Positions 18,001 through 27,274 of a stretch of DNA of 64,000 nucleotides are shown one piece after another; positions within the stretch are counted from its first letter, which is position 1; each line of letters begins with the position of its first letter. The notes under the pieces are model-generated. The model saw nothing but the letters and a program-made list of their open reading frames with translations. It had not been told where the DNA came from and did not search any database. Where the stretch lies: the NCBI GenBank assembly GCA_937883785.1, contig CALGDE010000100.1:21678-85677 (forward strand), written 5' to 3'. A program made the translations under genes and the position numbers. Source of the DNA: an uncultured cyanobacterium (GTDB lineage Bacteria > Cyanobacteriota > Cyanobacteriia > CACIAM-69d).

Positions 18001-20440
18001 ACGCCATCAACACTCCCTGGGCCGTATCGGTGCCCAGCGCCAATTCCGCATTGGAGCTTTTTTCCCGCACCCTTGCCCGCCATTCTTCCAGACGTGCCCC
18101 ACAGAAGGAAAAGGCGATCGCTGTCAGCACCCCTGCACTCGCTAAAAATCCCCATCGCCACAGGGTTTGATTACGGACAACGCTAGCCCGGGCAAAAGCC
18201 GCTTCCTGGCGATTAAACCATCGCACTCCGGGAGGAGCCTTGAGGGTTTGGGATAGCAGGGGCAGTCGGGGGTTTTTTGACCATAAATACCGCCGGGAAT
18301 ACTGGTGCTGTTCCCACTCGCGAATGGCGGGCTGTAAAAGCCGGTGCAGGGTCATTTGCTCCCGTGCCTGCTGTTGCCACTCCCGCAGTCGCTGCCATCC
18401 AATGACCAGGGCGTCGTGGGCAGGCTCAATATAGGTACTCCCATCCAGCTCGGTGCCTTGCACAAACAGGCGAGCGCGCACAAATCGCGCCAAAATTTCA
18501 TCAATGCGATCGCGATCATCCTGCTGTTCGTATTCCAGCTCCCGTAAGTTCACCCGTCGCTTGGCTAACCCCGCCCCGCCGTTGGAACTAACCGTTCGCA
18601 GCAGCACATGGCACAGGGTGTAGGCATATAGGGGATCCTGGGCAATCAGGTCATCACATTCAGCGTCGGCGCGCCGGGCAAGGGATGTGGCTACGCCGCC
18701 AATGGTTTCATAATCGTCCAGGGTGATGGCGCGATCGCTACGATTACCGGACCGGGTGGCCGTTAAAAACGCCAAATACAGCTCACTTAGGGCAAAGGAC
18801 AGCAGGGGCAGCGACCCGGTGGTTTGGGATACCTCATCAATCAGCCGGTCCACCAAGTCTGGCGGGTCAAAATAAATGGCCCGAGCGGCGGCCGGCTCTA
18901 AAATGGCAGCCTTTAGCTGGGACCGTCCCATCACCGGCACCACAAAGCGCCCGTCGTTCCACACCGGCTGCAATGGGGACTCCACAAACTGGGGCTCAAA
19001 GTCAGAGCGCAGGGTCAAAATTATCCGCAAATGGTCGGGCCAATCCTGCAACAGTTTCATCAAGGTGCTCAAAAATCGCCCCTTGACGTCCTCTTCTACC
19101 TTGGCAGGATCCGGCGTTGCGTCGGTCATGGCTCCCCGCGCCCGATCCTCGCTTTGGGTCACCAGCTCCTCACACTGGTCAATTACCAGCAATAGCTTGG
19201 GCGGCTGTTGCTCTTTGCTGGCGCTAGGGTTGTTTTTTACCTGCGATCGCCACTCCCGCTGTAGCTCTTCCAGGCGTAGCTGCAACGCCACGCTGCCCGC
19301 CTCCCGCGACGCCACATCCACCGCCTGCCCATGGCTGCCTAACAGCACCAGGTTAAATGCGCAAAAGGGATCTTGCCCCGGTCGCATGGGCTCTAGCACC
19401 GTCCAGTACCCCTGGTCCTTGAGCCGAGGCAACAGCCCGGCTTTGACCAAGCTGGACTTACCGCTGCCCGACGCCCCTAGCACCACCGTCAGGGAATGCT
19501 TCTCCACAAACTTGCCCAGTTGCTCAATAACCTTTTGCCGCCCAAAAAATAAATCGGCGTGCTGTTCATCAAAGGCCTCCAAGCCCCGGTAAGGGTTATT
19601 GCGCTTGTTTAGGGGCGGCGCTGGCTCCAGGGATTTCGGGTCAAACCCGGGCACCGTAAATACAAATTCCCCTTTGTCATGTCCCCGCAGCTGGCTGATG
19701 CCTGGCGTTTGACCGTTGGTGGCTTTCCCTAGCTCCGTATTGAGGTACACATACAGCTCCGTCGCCGTCGTCACCCCATCCTGGGATAGATCCCCTTTCC
19801 CCAACAGCGCTTCCATCAACAATTCGGCGAAGGGAGAATGGTGGTTCCCATCTCCCGCGCGATCGCCAAACCGAGACAGCACATCCAGCGCCTTTTCATC
19901 GTGGGCTGCCGACGTAATGACCTGTTTGGCATTGCCCCGCAGAAACCGATCAAACCGTTCCCGGTACATGCGCTTTGACGGCATTGCTTTGCGGGTAAGC
20001 CCCGCCCAACGGAAACTGCCCGCAAAGCAACAATCCAACACCACCAGCAAATGTTTACAGGGCAGCGCCACTAGGGCATCGTGCAGCTCCTGCATCGGCA
20101 GGAACGTATTTTCCTCGGTGGTGGCATCCTGGGGGATGGCGTAACCAATGGGACCGTCGGCACTATCGGCGCCATCCAACGCGATACCGTGACCGGCGAA
20201 ATAAAAGAAAAACCGTGTTTTTGCGGTGACGTTTTCTTTCAGGTAAAACAGCGCCTTGCGAATACCGTCAGCGGTGGCGTCTCCATCGCACAGCACCTGG
20301 GTGCGATAGCCAAAATTGTCTTCCAGCAACGTGGCGATCGCCCGCGCATCATTAACGGCACTACGCAGGGGAGGAATACCACCGCTGTAGGCATTAATGC
20401 CAATAATCAGAGCCTGGAGATCGTCTAGGGCAGCGGGCAT
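15023..20440 (-). CDS. Caspase-like (C14) protease fused to STAND NTPase, WD40 repeats and TPR-like tail, copy 2
   Basis: This 1805-aa paralogue of the 7.2-kb gene lies on the opposite strand. The caspase-like domain (about 8-260) has His84 (YFAGHGIA) and Cys138 (DCCFAG). The nSTAND1 signature NNPYRGLEAF...LFFGRQ (281-302) precedes Walker A GASGSGKSS (322-330) and Walker B LLLVIDQCEEL (about 416-426). A single hydrophobic helix lies near 762-782. About a dozen better-conserved WD40 blades follow (about 840-1560), interrupted near 1170-1250 by a Pro/Glu-rich and then Lys-rich linker. Unlike copy 1, it ends with an alpha-helical, TPR-like region of about 220 residues. Domain order suggests a membrane-anchored sensor-switch-protease; the role is inferred from STAND family behaviour. 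Confidence 0.9.
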   Translation of the reverse strand: MPAALDDLQALIIGINAYSGGIPPLRSAVNDARAIATLLEDNFGYRTQVLCDGDATADGIRKALFYLKENVTAKTRFFFYFAGHGIALDGADSADGPIGYAIPQDATTEENTFLPMQELHDALVALPCKHLLVVLDCCFAGSFRWAGLTRKAMPSKRMYRERFDRFLRGNAKQVITSAAHDEKALDVLSRFGDRAGDGNHHSPFAELLMEALLGKGDLSQDGVTTATELYVYLNTELGKATNGQTPGISQLRGHDKGEFVFTVPGFDPKSLEPAPPLNKRNNPYRGLEAFDEQHADLFFGRQKVIEQLGKFVEKHSLTVVLGASGSGKSSLVKAGLLPRLKDQGYWTVLEPMRPGQDPFCAFNLVLLGSHGQAVDVASREAGSVALQLRLEELQREWRSQVKNNPSASKEQQPPKLLLVIDQCEELVTQSEDRARGAMTDATPDPAKVEEDVKGRFLSTLMKLLQDWPDHLRIILTLRSDFEPQFVESPLQPVWNDGRFVVPVMGRSQLKAAILEPAAARAIYFDPPDLVDRLIDEVSQTTGSLPLLSFALSELYLAFLTATRSGNRSDRAITLDDYETIGGVATSLARRADAECDDLIAQDPLYAYTLCHVLLRTVSSNGGAGLAKRRVNLRELEYEQQDDRDRIDEILARFVRARLFVQGTELDGSTYIEPAHDALVIGWQRLREWQQQAREQMTLHRLLQPAIREWEQHQYSRRYLWSKNPRLPLLSQTLKAPPGVRWFNRQEAAFARASVVRNQTLWRWGFLASAGVLTAIAFSFCGARLEEWRARVREKSSNAELALGTDTAQGVLMALGAASETKSYWAILRPESDLPIRRSLLYAIQAPLEDRRAILSREALVTSLALSPYGDIIVTGQSDGAIRLWNSKGIAQTFSLEAHDSSVSHVSFYNRGNNIISLGRDGMRLWTRTGRPVQSMPLLTQRGRIEALAVSSDGDYAAISTTVSDTAGVIEIWDLKAKKRRQVIRDTLPFSMALAFSQDSTVLASGSFDSDEITLWSLNGRSESPKSKSLPSFEPNSGVRSLAFGPNGKLLASGSTDGTVRLWDHKKGLTKNTFHLEQRAPVTSLSFDDKEKFLTSGSSEGTIQLWDLNGQRSLPPRYSHEGNVLSTTFSRNGQLLFSGGQDGAINLWDMDQVPLGRYWETPQQEVLSLAIQPPARPLPPRPESPEPEPPALNSNAEGERAKDENAQNKGTKNDPKDQAKELKRRLKNHGTHFRERLEGHLSPEELWEDELSVVVTAGRDGTLRRWSMYGAPIDPPLENRRIDLDKPASRVNAVAIAPETRKIVSGGGFYSPNGDKRLRVWGADGTRNDALDIGGGHGEGITGVAIAPNGQWKVTSSADHTLRIWDKDGRPKGLPLIGHRAVVNAVDISPDSTQFVSVGDEGFALLWNRNGRRIRQIETQVQGDKLLSVKFTPDGKLIVVGNERGLLQWYNLAGKPTRSPLHAHRGPVWAIAFSPRQNLLATAGDDNRIGLWTKEGSPLGQLRGHGDRVRALAFTPNGHDLVSSGRDGRIWVWPTDWHDWLAHVCRRLRTHTAFLFPQGPAGEEAAQSCENIVWSREEAQGDRVEFLENSAWEEAKNGNFDRAVELLEEFVQGPSESWSKEERREKIGEILRWRRLRLRYRQAAFASLITRGKHLARAGKIGAAWAEYEKAQKTAPHFGFPKRAWHMLCRFGGLYGQVDAKILNACNLSIGPNQSDNWRYHDARAIARILSGDFFGGIEDLKQAQNLTQKELEAIAPQLDPNEPSPYFVDELKRTREEWERWLIQLQRGRNPISEEVRNQKLSEFL

Positions 20441-20654
20441 AGGACAAGGACCGACGGTGGCAGATGGGGTTGCCTGTGTGATTACGGGAGTAATTGCACA
20501 GACGAATGCACAGGATCCAAAGGTTTTGATTTCAGAAATTTAATTCTAGAAACTTCAAGCACTTTGGATTCCTATTCTAAAAGGGACTTTTAGAGACCGT
20601 TGCCGTTCCTTAGTGACCGTTAATAGTTGTCGCTTTAGCGGTGAACAATGCGGG

Positions 20655-21539
20655 CTAAGGCATGTCGTACAGCAGCGTTCTCAGCTCTGCCGTGCGTAGA
20701 CGGGTCGCCTCCGCCAGACAATGGTTTTGGTAGCCTTCAAAGCCTGTTCCCCCAGCGGCGGGGGCGGTTTCCACTTCACACTGAAAGTCTCGCATCTTAA
20801 TCCAAGCAAGCTGAACCTGCGTTAGGGTTTCCTGCGAAGATGCGGACAGGGATCCTTTTAGGTCCTGGTAAATCTCGTTCAGGATCTTATCGTCTCGGGC
20901 ATACACCAAGCCGGCGCAGTAATTTTGAATGGTGGTTGGGGCGCTAGGCTGATCACAATCTACAATTTCTCCCCCCAAAGCCACTTGCCCTAGCCCGGTG
21001 CCCTCCGATAAGCCTGACAGTAGGGTTTGGTTGGCGATCGCCGTCAACTGAGTCTGACGATTGCGGGTCAACAAAACCAAACATTGCCAGCGCCCCCCCC
21101 GCTGTTCACCGTACAAATCCACCTCAATTTGGCAATTCCCGTCTCGCATCGTCTCCCAATTCACCTGGGACGCCATCATTTTTTCGCGAGTACCCTGGGG
21201 CAAATCCACCAGCAACTGGTCATACACCTGGGACACCGCCTGCTGAGCCGCCATCAATTCAGGACCCAGCGCTGGGGGAGGAGAGGCTTCAGCCACAGGA
21301 GCGGACTGAGATCCCGAATTGGGCTGACTGGGGGACACACCACCGGCTGAAGCAGAGGCAACGGGAGCAGGTGGGGCACTGGCAACGGGGGCAGGGCTCA
21401 CCTCACCGGCACTTTCTTCTGTCGGAGCTTGGGACTCGTAAGAGGCTTCACTGGATTCGCCGCCACAGCCTGCCAGCACCATCAAGCCCAACACACTGCC
21501 CGCTAGCTTTACACCTAGACCTATATTCGCCATTGCCAT
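20655..21539 (-). CDS. Lipoprotein with two LprI-like (DUF1311) domains
   Basis: The protein has 294 aa. The N-terminal hydrophobic stretch ends in a lipobox (LMVLAGCGG), so it is probably lipidated and anchored in the envelope. A Ser/Pro/Ala-rich linker follows to about residue 95. Two DUF1311/LprI-like units come next, each with the W-x-x-M/I-R-D-x-x-C pattern (NWETMRDGNC and AWIKMRDFQC). Family members include lysozyme inhibitors such as LprI, but the role here is unproven. An in-frame second ATG two codons later is an alternative start. An imperfect 14-bp tandem repeat and a degenerate MITE lie just upstream. Confidence 0.75.
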   Translation of the reverse strand: MAMANIGLGVKLAGSVLGLMVLAGCGGESSEASYESQAPTEESAGEVSPAPVASAPPAPVASASAGGVSPSQPNSGSQSAPVAEASPPPALGPELMAAQQAVSQVYDQLLVDLPQGTREKMMASQVNWETMRDGNCQIEVDLYGEQRGGRWQCLVLLTRNRQTQLTAIANQTLLSGLSEGTGLGQVALGGEIVDCDQPSAPTTIQNYCAGLVYARDDKILNEIYQDLKGSLSASSQETLTQVQLAWIKMRDFQCEVETAPAAGGTGFEGYQNHCLAEATRLRTAELRTLLYDMP

Positions 21540-21544
21540 TTTCT

Positions 21545-21586
21545 GTCACCGTGGAGTTGTCACTGTGGAGTTATTGCCGTGAAGCT
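21545..21586 (+). repeat. 14-bp tandem repeat upstream of the LprI-like gene
   Basis: GTCACCGTGGAGTT (21545-21558) is followed by GTCACTGTGGAGTT (21559-21572) and a weaker third unit ending near 21586. The array starts 6 bp before the start codon of the leftward gene. Confidence 0.75.
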
Positions 21587-21587
21587 A

Positions 21588-21717
21588 AAGGCGATTATCA
21601 ATTGCTTGCCATGAAGTCTCTGACCTCGTCACCGTAGGGTTGCTCGACCCAGTTCGCTCTTAAGCTGGGTTGCCGCACCATCCACTACGTCAGGCTTTTG
21701 AAATTGATAAGGCGCCC
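21588..21717 (+). mobile_element. Degenerate MITE copy F, TA-flanked
   Basis: This 130-bp stretch is bounded by TA at 21586-21587 and 21718-21719. The right half (CCACTACGTCAGGCTTTTG then ATTGATAAGGCGCCC) clearly matches the other copies. The left half is diverged but keeps the GGCGATTATCAATTG-like terminus. Confidence 0.6.
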
Positions 21718-22038
21718 TAAAAGTTGTTTCGAAATCTGCGATCGCCACCCTTTTCCGCACTTTAACCAACGACTTTAACCATTCGCCAGTCTCCAGCGTT
21801 TCCCCTGGAAAGTGCGCCTATTCACCCCGCAGCCTCGCCGGAACTTAGGGGGACAGAGGTCCTTGAGGGTGCCTTAGTTCATGACTCACCGAAGAGACTG
21901 CTGCTACCGGTCCATCTCCTTTTTCCCGATTTACGCGAGAGGTCTACTATCCGCTGACTAATGAATAGTCGCTAACGAGGCCAATAGGGGTTATCTATTT
22001 GTGTCGTCTCTTGATGCAGAACGACTGATTACTAGTCA
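21718..22038. other. Intergenic stretch after pdhA
   Basis: I see no gene in the roughly 320 bp between MITE copy F and the pdhA stop, and no obvious terminator hairpin. Confidence 0.4.
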
Positions 22039-23076
22039 CTACTCGTCCTCGGCGAAAACATACTTGTACAAGTCAGCAGGATCGGGCTCGGGGCTATCAA
22101 TACCAAACTTCACGGCGTCTTCCACTTCCGCTTGGATCTTCTTGTCAATCGCCTTCAGCTCTTCCGCCGTAGCCAAGCCTTCGCTAGTCATATGTTCTTT
22201 GAACTGGGTGATCGGATCGCGACTTTGCCAAATATCCTTCTCGTCCTTAGAACGTAGCTCGTCAGGATCTGCCAAGGAGTGACCCCGGAAACGATAGGTT
22301 AAGGCTTCAATCAGGGTCGGTCCCTCACCAGCCCGGGCCCGGGCAACGGCTTCCTGGGCGGCACCGCGCACTGCCAGCACATCCATTCCGTCCACCTCAA
22401 CGCCGGGCATTCCAAAGGCAGCACCCTTGGTATAAATTTCTGGCACCGACGTGGCTCGCTCATGGGCCATACCGATCGCCCAGCGGTTGTTTTCTACCAC
22501 GAAAATAATCGGCAGCTTCCACAGCGCTGCCATATTCAAGCATTCAAAAAACTGACCATTGTTAGCCGCGCCGTCACCGAAAAAGCACGCCGTTACCTGA
22601 TCAGAGCTGGCGTCACCTAACGCTTCCCGGCGGTACTTGGTTTGGAACGCTACCCCTGTTGCCACGGGGATTCCTTCCGCGATAAACGCATAGCCACCTA
22701 ACAGATGGTGGGGCTCGGAAAATAGGTGCATGGAACCACCACGCCCCTTGCTGCAACCGGTGACTTTTCCGAATAGTTCTGCCATTACCTCACGGGCAGG
22801 TACCCCAGCGCTGAGGGCATGCACATGGTCGCGATAGGTACTGCCCACATAATCTTCGTCCCGACGCATGGCTCTAATGACGCCGGTGGAAACCGCTTCC
22901 TGTCCGTTGTAGAGGTGGACGAAGCCAAACATTTTGCCCCGGTAATACATTTCGGCGCACTTGTCTTCAAAGGTGCGTCCCAACACCATGTCTTCATAAA
23001 GCATCAAGCCTTCGTCACGCGTGATGGTGGCGCGAGCGGGGGGATTTGAGGGAAGTACGCGTTGTTGTAATGCCAT
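22039..23076 (-). CDS. pdhA: Pyruvate dehydrogenase E1 component, alpha subunit
   Basis: This 345-aa thiamine-diphosphate enzyme subunit decarboxylates pyruvate and passes the acetyl group to E2. The TPP/Mg-binding motif runs from [10 protein letters not shown] to ENN (167-197). The phosphorylation-loop-like block [15 protein letters not shown] is also present. Length and ends match cyanobacterial and plastid PdhA. No pdhB or odhB is adjacent; dispersed pdh genes are usual in cyanobacteria. It is transcribed divergently from the decarboxylase gene, with 131 bp between starts. Confidence 0.95.
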   Translation of the reverse strand: MALQQRVLPSNPPARATITRDEGLMLYEDMVLGRTFEDKCAEMYYRGKMFGFVHLYNGQEAVSTGVIRAMRRDEDYVGSTYRDHVHALSAGVPAREVMAELFGKVTGCSKGRGGSMHLFSEPHHLLGGYAFIAEGIPVATGVAFQTKYRREALGDASSDQVTACFFGDGAANNGQFFECLNMAALWKLPIIFVVENNRWAIGMAHERATSVPEIYTKGAAFGMPGVEVDGMDVLAVRGAAQEAVARARAGEGPTLIEALTYRFRGHSLADPDELRSKDEKDIWQSRDPITQFKEHMTSEGLATAEELKAIDKKIQAEVEDAVKFGIDSPEPDPADLYKYVFAEDE

Positions 23077-23207
23077 GCTGAATTGTTTTGTTAGTCGCAG
23101 GCGCGGTGCCTGATGTAACTGGGGCTCCTGGGAGCACTCAAAAGCTTATCTAGAATACCGTGGAACGCTAACAAGCGAGTGTGTAAACGCCTCAAGGGGG
23201 GGGAGAA

Positions 23208-24704
23208 ATGGCGATCGCCAAGAACGAGGCGCAGGAAAACTGGGAAAATCTGCGGCGGGAGATGCCGTTGGCGGCAGCGGTGTTTGAAAAGGTGCGATCG
23301 CTGAAAGGACGATTCCATGTGCCAGGACATCAGGGAGTAGGGCTGGAGCCGTTGGGGAGTCGCTGGGGCACAGCATTTTTGGATGATCTGACGGAGCTGG
23401 AGGGGCTGGATAATTTGGCGGTGCCCACGGCGGCGATCGCTGAAGCTCAGCGGCTCGCAGCGAAAACCTTTGGCGCGGACCGGTCATGGTTTTTGGTGAA
23501 CGGCAGCACAGTGGGGTTACAGGCAGCATTGCTGGCGGTGTCCCGGATGTCCCCCAGATCCCGGCAAAAAATTATTATTGGTCGCAACGCCCATCAGTCA
23601 ATTTTGACGGGACTGATGTTGAGTGGTTTATGTCCCGTATGGGTGCAGCCGGAGGTGGATTATGAGTTTGGCATTGCCACCCACATGACGGCGAAAGCGA
23701 TCGCCCAAGCCTTGGCAGACAATCCCGACGCCGGCGCCGTGTGCATTGTGTCGCCCACCTATTACGGCACCACTAGCAATGTGGAGGCGATCGCCCAGCT
23801 CTGCCACAAAACAAATATCCCGCTAATTGTCGATGAAGCCCACGGCGGTCATTTTGTCGCCCATCCTTGCCTGCCTCAGTGTGCCCTGGCAGCCGGGGCT
23901 AATATTGTTGTTCAGTCTGCCCATAAAACCCTCGGATCCTTAACCCAATCCGCGCTGCTTCATTATCAAGAAATACCTGGACAAACCAATAGCAACGTCC
24001 TTGAAGATAGCTTGAGTGATAATTTACGGCTGCTACAAAGTTCTAGCCCCAGCTATTTATTAATGACGTCGTTGGATGTGGCGCGATCGCGCCTACAAAG
24101 CCATGGCTATCAAGACTGGCATCGGGCGATAGAAATGGCTCAAAGCCTGGGCGATCACCTAAGCAAAATGTCTAATATTTGCGTCTTAAATTATCCAAAT
24201 CAAGATCCGACAAGGGTGATCATTAGCGCCATCGAGAAAGGGTGGAACGGCTATGACCTGGACGAGTATTTAGATCAGCGGGGCGTTGCAGTTGAAATTG
24301 GCGATTCCAGGGCGATCGGATTAGTGATTACACCTCAAACTTGTTCCCAATCTGTCGATAGATTAATTCAGGTGATTCAGACTTTACCAAAAGTCCAAGA
24401 GAACGCTGTAAAGATTCCATATAGGCAGCGTCAAGCTAGGTGCGAATTCCAAACAGTTTTAACTCCAAGAGAAGCGTGGTTTTCTACTCAAAAAAGTATT
24501 GATATTCGAAATGCCGTGGGTGAAATTTGTGCGGAGTGGGTTTGTCCGTATCCGCCAGGAATTCCAGTGTTATTGCCAGGAGAAAAAGTAACCACCGATG
24601 CCCTAGAGTTTTTGCAAACTATTCGGGCGATCGGTGGAGAACTAAGTGGACTATTAGACCCAACGTTTCAAACCATTCAGGTAGTTTTAAAACGTCGGCA
24701 GTAG
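23208..24704 (+). CDS. PLP-dependent Orn/Lys/Arg decarboxylase family protein
   Basis: This 498-aa fold-type I decarboxylase is of the short cyanobacterial type. The N-terminal FHVPGHQG motif, the VDEAHGGH block (Asp209) and the PLP Schiff-base Lys240 in QSAHKTLGS are intact. The usual C-terminal domain with YPPGIPVLLPGE follows. The substrate (arginine, lysine or ornithine) cannot be decided from these motifs. A GGGGAG box lies directly before the ATG. Its stop is 7 bp from the stop of the convergent RTX gene. Confidence 0.88.
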   Translation: MAIAKNEAQENWENLRREMPLAAAVFEKVRSLKGRFHVPGHQGVGLEPLGSRWGTAFLDDLTELEGLDNLAVPTAAIAEAQRLAAKTFGADRSWFLVNGSTVGLQAALLAVSRMSPRSRQKIIIGRNAHQSILTGLMLSGLCPVWVQPEVDYEFGIATHMTAKAIAQALADNPDAGAVCIVSPTYYGTTSNVEAIAQLCHKTNIPLIVDEAHGGHFVAHPCLPQCALAAGANIVVQSAHKTLGSLTQSALLHYQEIPGQTNSNVLEDSLSDNLRLLQSSSPSYLLMTSLDVARSRLQSHGYQDWHRAIEMAQSLGDHLSKMSNICVLNYPNQDPTRVIISAIEKGWNGYDLDEYLDQRGVAVEIGDSRAIGLVITPQTCSQSVDRLIQVIQTLPKVQENAVKIPYRQRQARCEFQTVLTPREAWFSTQKSIDIRNAVGEICAEWVCPYPPGIPVLLPGEKVTTDALEFLQTIRAIGGELSGLLDPTFQTIQVVLKRRQ

Positions 24705-24711
24705 ATGAACC

Positions 24712-25389
24712 CTAAACAATGCGCGGTCCCTCTGCGAAGGCGCGAGCCACATCTGACTCATTGGCATCTATGATTACGCCTACGATAGGTCCGGAAAATC
24801 CGCCAACTCTAACAATGGTGTCATTAACGCCACCCTGTCCAATTCCCAAAATATTAGAGAAGTCAACGCTGCTGTCAAAGAATAAATCTAACCGTTCGCT
24901 AGCGGCAATAAAATCACCATCGGAAAAACCAAAGTCAACAATAATATCAGCGTTGACAATTTCCGTAACTGGGTCATTTAAACGCAGCACAAAGGTGTCA
25001 GAACCAGCGCCGCCAACAAGAGTGTCAGAGCCTAAATCTCCAGCCAACAGATCATCCCCTGAACCACCGATCAAAAGGTCATTATTTCGACCGCCGAATA
25101 GTACGTCGTTGCCACTTTCACCCTGAAGCAAATCATTGCCAATATTGCCGGCAATAAAGTCTTCTCCATTGTTTCCCACAAGCACATCATCGTCACGACC
25201 ACCGTAGAGGAAATCATTGCCATCATTTCCCACTAAGGTGTCATTATCTCGATTGCCGAACAGCACATCAACTTCGCTGGTGCCGTTTAAAAAATCACTG
25301 CCATTTAAGCCTCGAGTTCCTGATGTTCCTCGCTGACTGGGCACTAAATTTACGGCGTCGGGGCCAGGTCCAAAGTCAAAAAAAGTCAT
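24712..25389 (-). CDS. RTX-type calcium-binding repeat protein
   Basis: This 225-aa protein has glycine/aspartate nonapeptide repeats (GGxGxDxLx variants such as GGSGDDLLAG and GGAGSDTFVL) at roughly residues 25-140. These form a calcium-stabilised beta roll. There is no signal peptide. RTX proteins usually leave through type I secretion using a C-terminal signal, and the last 85 residues here are non-repeat sequence that could serve this. No secretion genes are nearby. Function is unknown. Confidence 0.85.
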   Translation of the reverse strand: MTFFDFGPGPDAVNLVPSQRGTSGTRGLNGSDFLNGTSEVDVLFGNRDNDTLVGNDGNDFLYGGRDDDVLVGNNGEDFIAGNIGNDLLQGESGNDVLFGGRNNDLLIGGSGDDLLAGDLGSDTLVGGAGSDTFVLRLNDPVTEIVNADIIVDFGFSDGDFIAASERLDLFFDSSVDFSNILGIGQGGVNDTIVRVGGFSGPIVGVIIDANESDVARAFAEGPRIV

Positions 25390-25593
25390 GATTTATCCCT
25401 ACAAATTACTGCGATTAGACGTGCAAGTTCGATCCAACTTTTAAGGGGCAGTTGGACAAGGAAAAACAATAGGTCTAAAGCTTGGACCTAGATGACTTCT
25501 TGGGAGAAATAATGACGACTTAAATCTCCATATCTAGATCTAAGTCTCTAGAGTCAAACATCTAGGCTTTAACAGATATCTAAGGTTCAACCC

Positions 25594-26202
25594 TTAACGA
25601 TATCGACGTCGTGCTTCTCGACTATTGGCTAGGTCTTGGCGGATGCGACTTAGAGACCAACCATCTTGAAGGCGACCGCGATAGGTGCGAAGACCACTGC
25701 GGTCTGCGGGACGTCCCAGAATTTCTCGATAGGCACGGTCGATCGCAACGGATGCTTCTCGGCTACGGGCGAGGTCTCGACGAACTCGGCGTAGGTCCCA
25801 GTTACGATCTTCGATGCGTTCAATGTAGGTGCGTAGTCCCCGTCGGTCAGCGGAACGCCCGAGCACCGAACGATAAATGCTGTTGATGCTGTTGCTTAAA
25901 CGGGAATAATATCTACGATTTCGACGGCCGTAACGATAATCATCATCGTCATAGTCGCGATCGCGCCGCCATCGGTCATAGGCGCGACCACGGTTGTAAG
26001 GACCTCGGTCATAGCGGTAGTCGTCATAATCGCGATCGCGCCGACGGTTACGATAGCGATCATCATCGTCGTAATCGCGGCTGCGCTCGCATCGTAGCTG
26101 CGATCCCTCCCAACGGCAGGACGTTTGGGCGATCGCCGGTGACGCGGAACCAACGGTGAGGAGAGCGGCTAATGCTAGTAAAGTGGGGCGACGAAGATTC
26201 AT
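25594..26202 (-). CDS. Secreted Arg/Asp/Tyr-rich protein with two DUF4214 units
   Basis: This 202-aa protein starts at the ATG 7 nt after a perfect AGGAGG box (an in-frame GTG lies one codon upstream). A signal peptide of about 26 residues ends at SPAIAQT. Residues 35-100 are an unusual low-complexity run of Arg, Asp and Tyr, and HIP1 octamers recur in the DNA coding for it. The C-terminal half has two related units (IYRSVLGRSADRRGLRTY and AYREILGRPADRSGLRTY) of the DUF4214 type, often found in surface or exopolysaccharide-associated proteins. Function is unknown. Confidence 0.8.
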   Translation of the reverse strand: MNLRRPTLLALAALLTVGSASPAIAQTSCRWEGSQLRCERSRDYDDDDRYRNRRRDRDYDDYRYDRGPYNRGRAYDRWRRDRDYDDDDYRYGRRNRRYYSRLSNSINSIYRSVLGRSADRRGLRTYIERIEDRNWDLRRVRRDLARSREASVAIDRAYREILGRPADRSGLRTYRGRLQDGWSLSRIRQDLANSREARRRYR

Positions 26203-26537
26203 CACCGAACCTCCTAAAAACGTGCGTTTGTGGGAACTGATTCAATTGGCGAGCAATTAGTTAACTCTTTCAATGGACCAATTGATTAACAGGAATGAAA
26301 TGCTTAGGAATAGCTTTAGTGGTTGCTAGATTATACGGTTTCTATTAAGAGCTCATCAAAACCAAGGATGGCTTCAAATCCTTTTTTAACCGTTGTGATT
26401 ATTGTAGATTCGACGCTGGTGGCTGGCAGGATCTTTAAGACACTTTCTAAAACGTCCAAGCCTCAGGAACCCCCAGAGAAAAACCGCCGCTGCCAAAATT
26501 TAAATTGGAGGCGATCGCCGCGCCAAATCGAATGTAA
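26203..26537. other. Intergenic stretch before the dead Uma2 gene
   Basis: No intact gene is visible. The 3' part may hold the eroded N-terminal half of the Uma2 pseudogene, but I could not align it by eye. Confidence 0.4.
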
Positions 26538-26900
26538 ATGCACCCACCAAGCCAGTACGAGCGTAATTTCTTCGACTATCCTGACGTATTCGTAACCTGT
26601 GCCCCTCGTGATCGAAAAAATCGTGATGCGCAACGTTTCCCAAAATTAATTGTTGGCATAGTGTTGTCTTCTACCCAGCAGTTTGATCGAGGGGAAAACT
26701 TCAAAACCATCAAAAATTAGACGCGCTGGAAAAGTATGTTTTGCCCCTCCAGGAACAAATGTAGCTGGACTATTTTTGGCGGACGGGCGATCGCGGGGAC
26801 AGTATTACCTTTGAGGCTGATAGCACAGCGATCGCACAAAGCGCAGGGTTGGAGCTGAGTATTTGGCGCCTCCACAACAGCGTGGGTTTGGGCGCGCTGA
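26538..26900 (+). pseudogene. Uma2 family (DUF820) gene remnant
   Basis: The translation from 26538 has the family core FFDYPDVFVTCAPRDRKNR and then RFPKLIVGIVLSS and FDRGENFKTI. This is the usual order of YPDV, DPRD, LIVEVLS and FDRGxKF in Uma2 proteins. A frameshift near 26715 moves the match to another frame (LDALEKYVLPLQEQM), and that frame carries an in-frame TAG at 26762-26764 before LDYFWRTGD and the degraded C-terminus. The N-terminal half is missing or unrecognisable. The gene is broken beyond function. Confidence 0.85.
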
Positions 26901-27274
26901 ATAAACGCGCTGCATTAGGCGATCGTCCTCCCCCTCTCAACCTTTGTATCATTGCCCACATTTTTCCTCGATTACCCTGACGGTACTTTTGACAATACTT
27001 TCTCCATCGTCACAACCAATTTCCAATTTGTCCCAAAAAATCCTCAACCATCCGGTTAAACAGCCCCTGAATCCGAAGAAAAATTAACCGACTCGGAAAT
27101 CGGCACAAAGACTATGGGGAGGGGTTAGCCCCCTTAGGGACACTATCTTCATCAGAATTTAGCAATACAGAAAACCAAGCTTTTCAAGGGCTACTAAATC
27201 ATCCTGCGATCGCTTTTTTCTGTCCCACTTATCACTCTTCCCTGCTCTCTTGCTGCCGTCGTTGGAGTCCAGCC
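26901..27274. other. Intergenic stretch without a recognised gene
   Basis: Between the Uma2 remnant and the 80-aa ORF I see no coding frame with family features. The last 100 bp presumably contain the promoter of the small gene. Confidence 0.4.
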
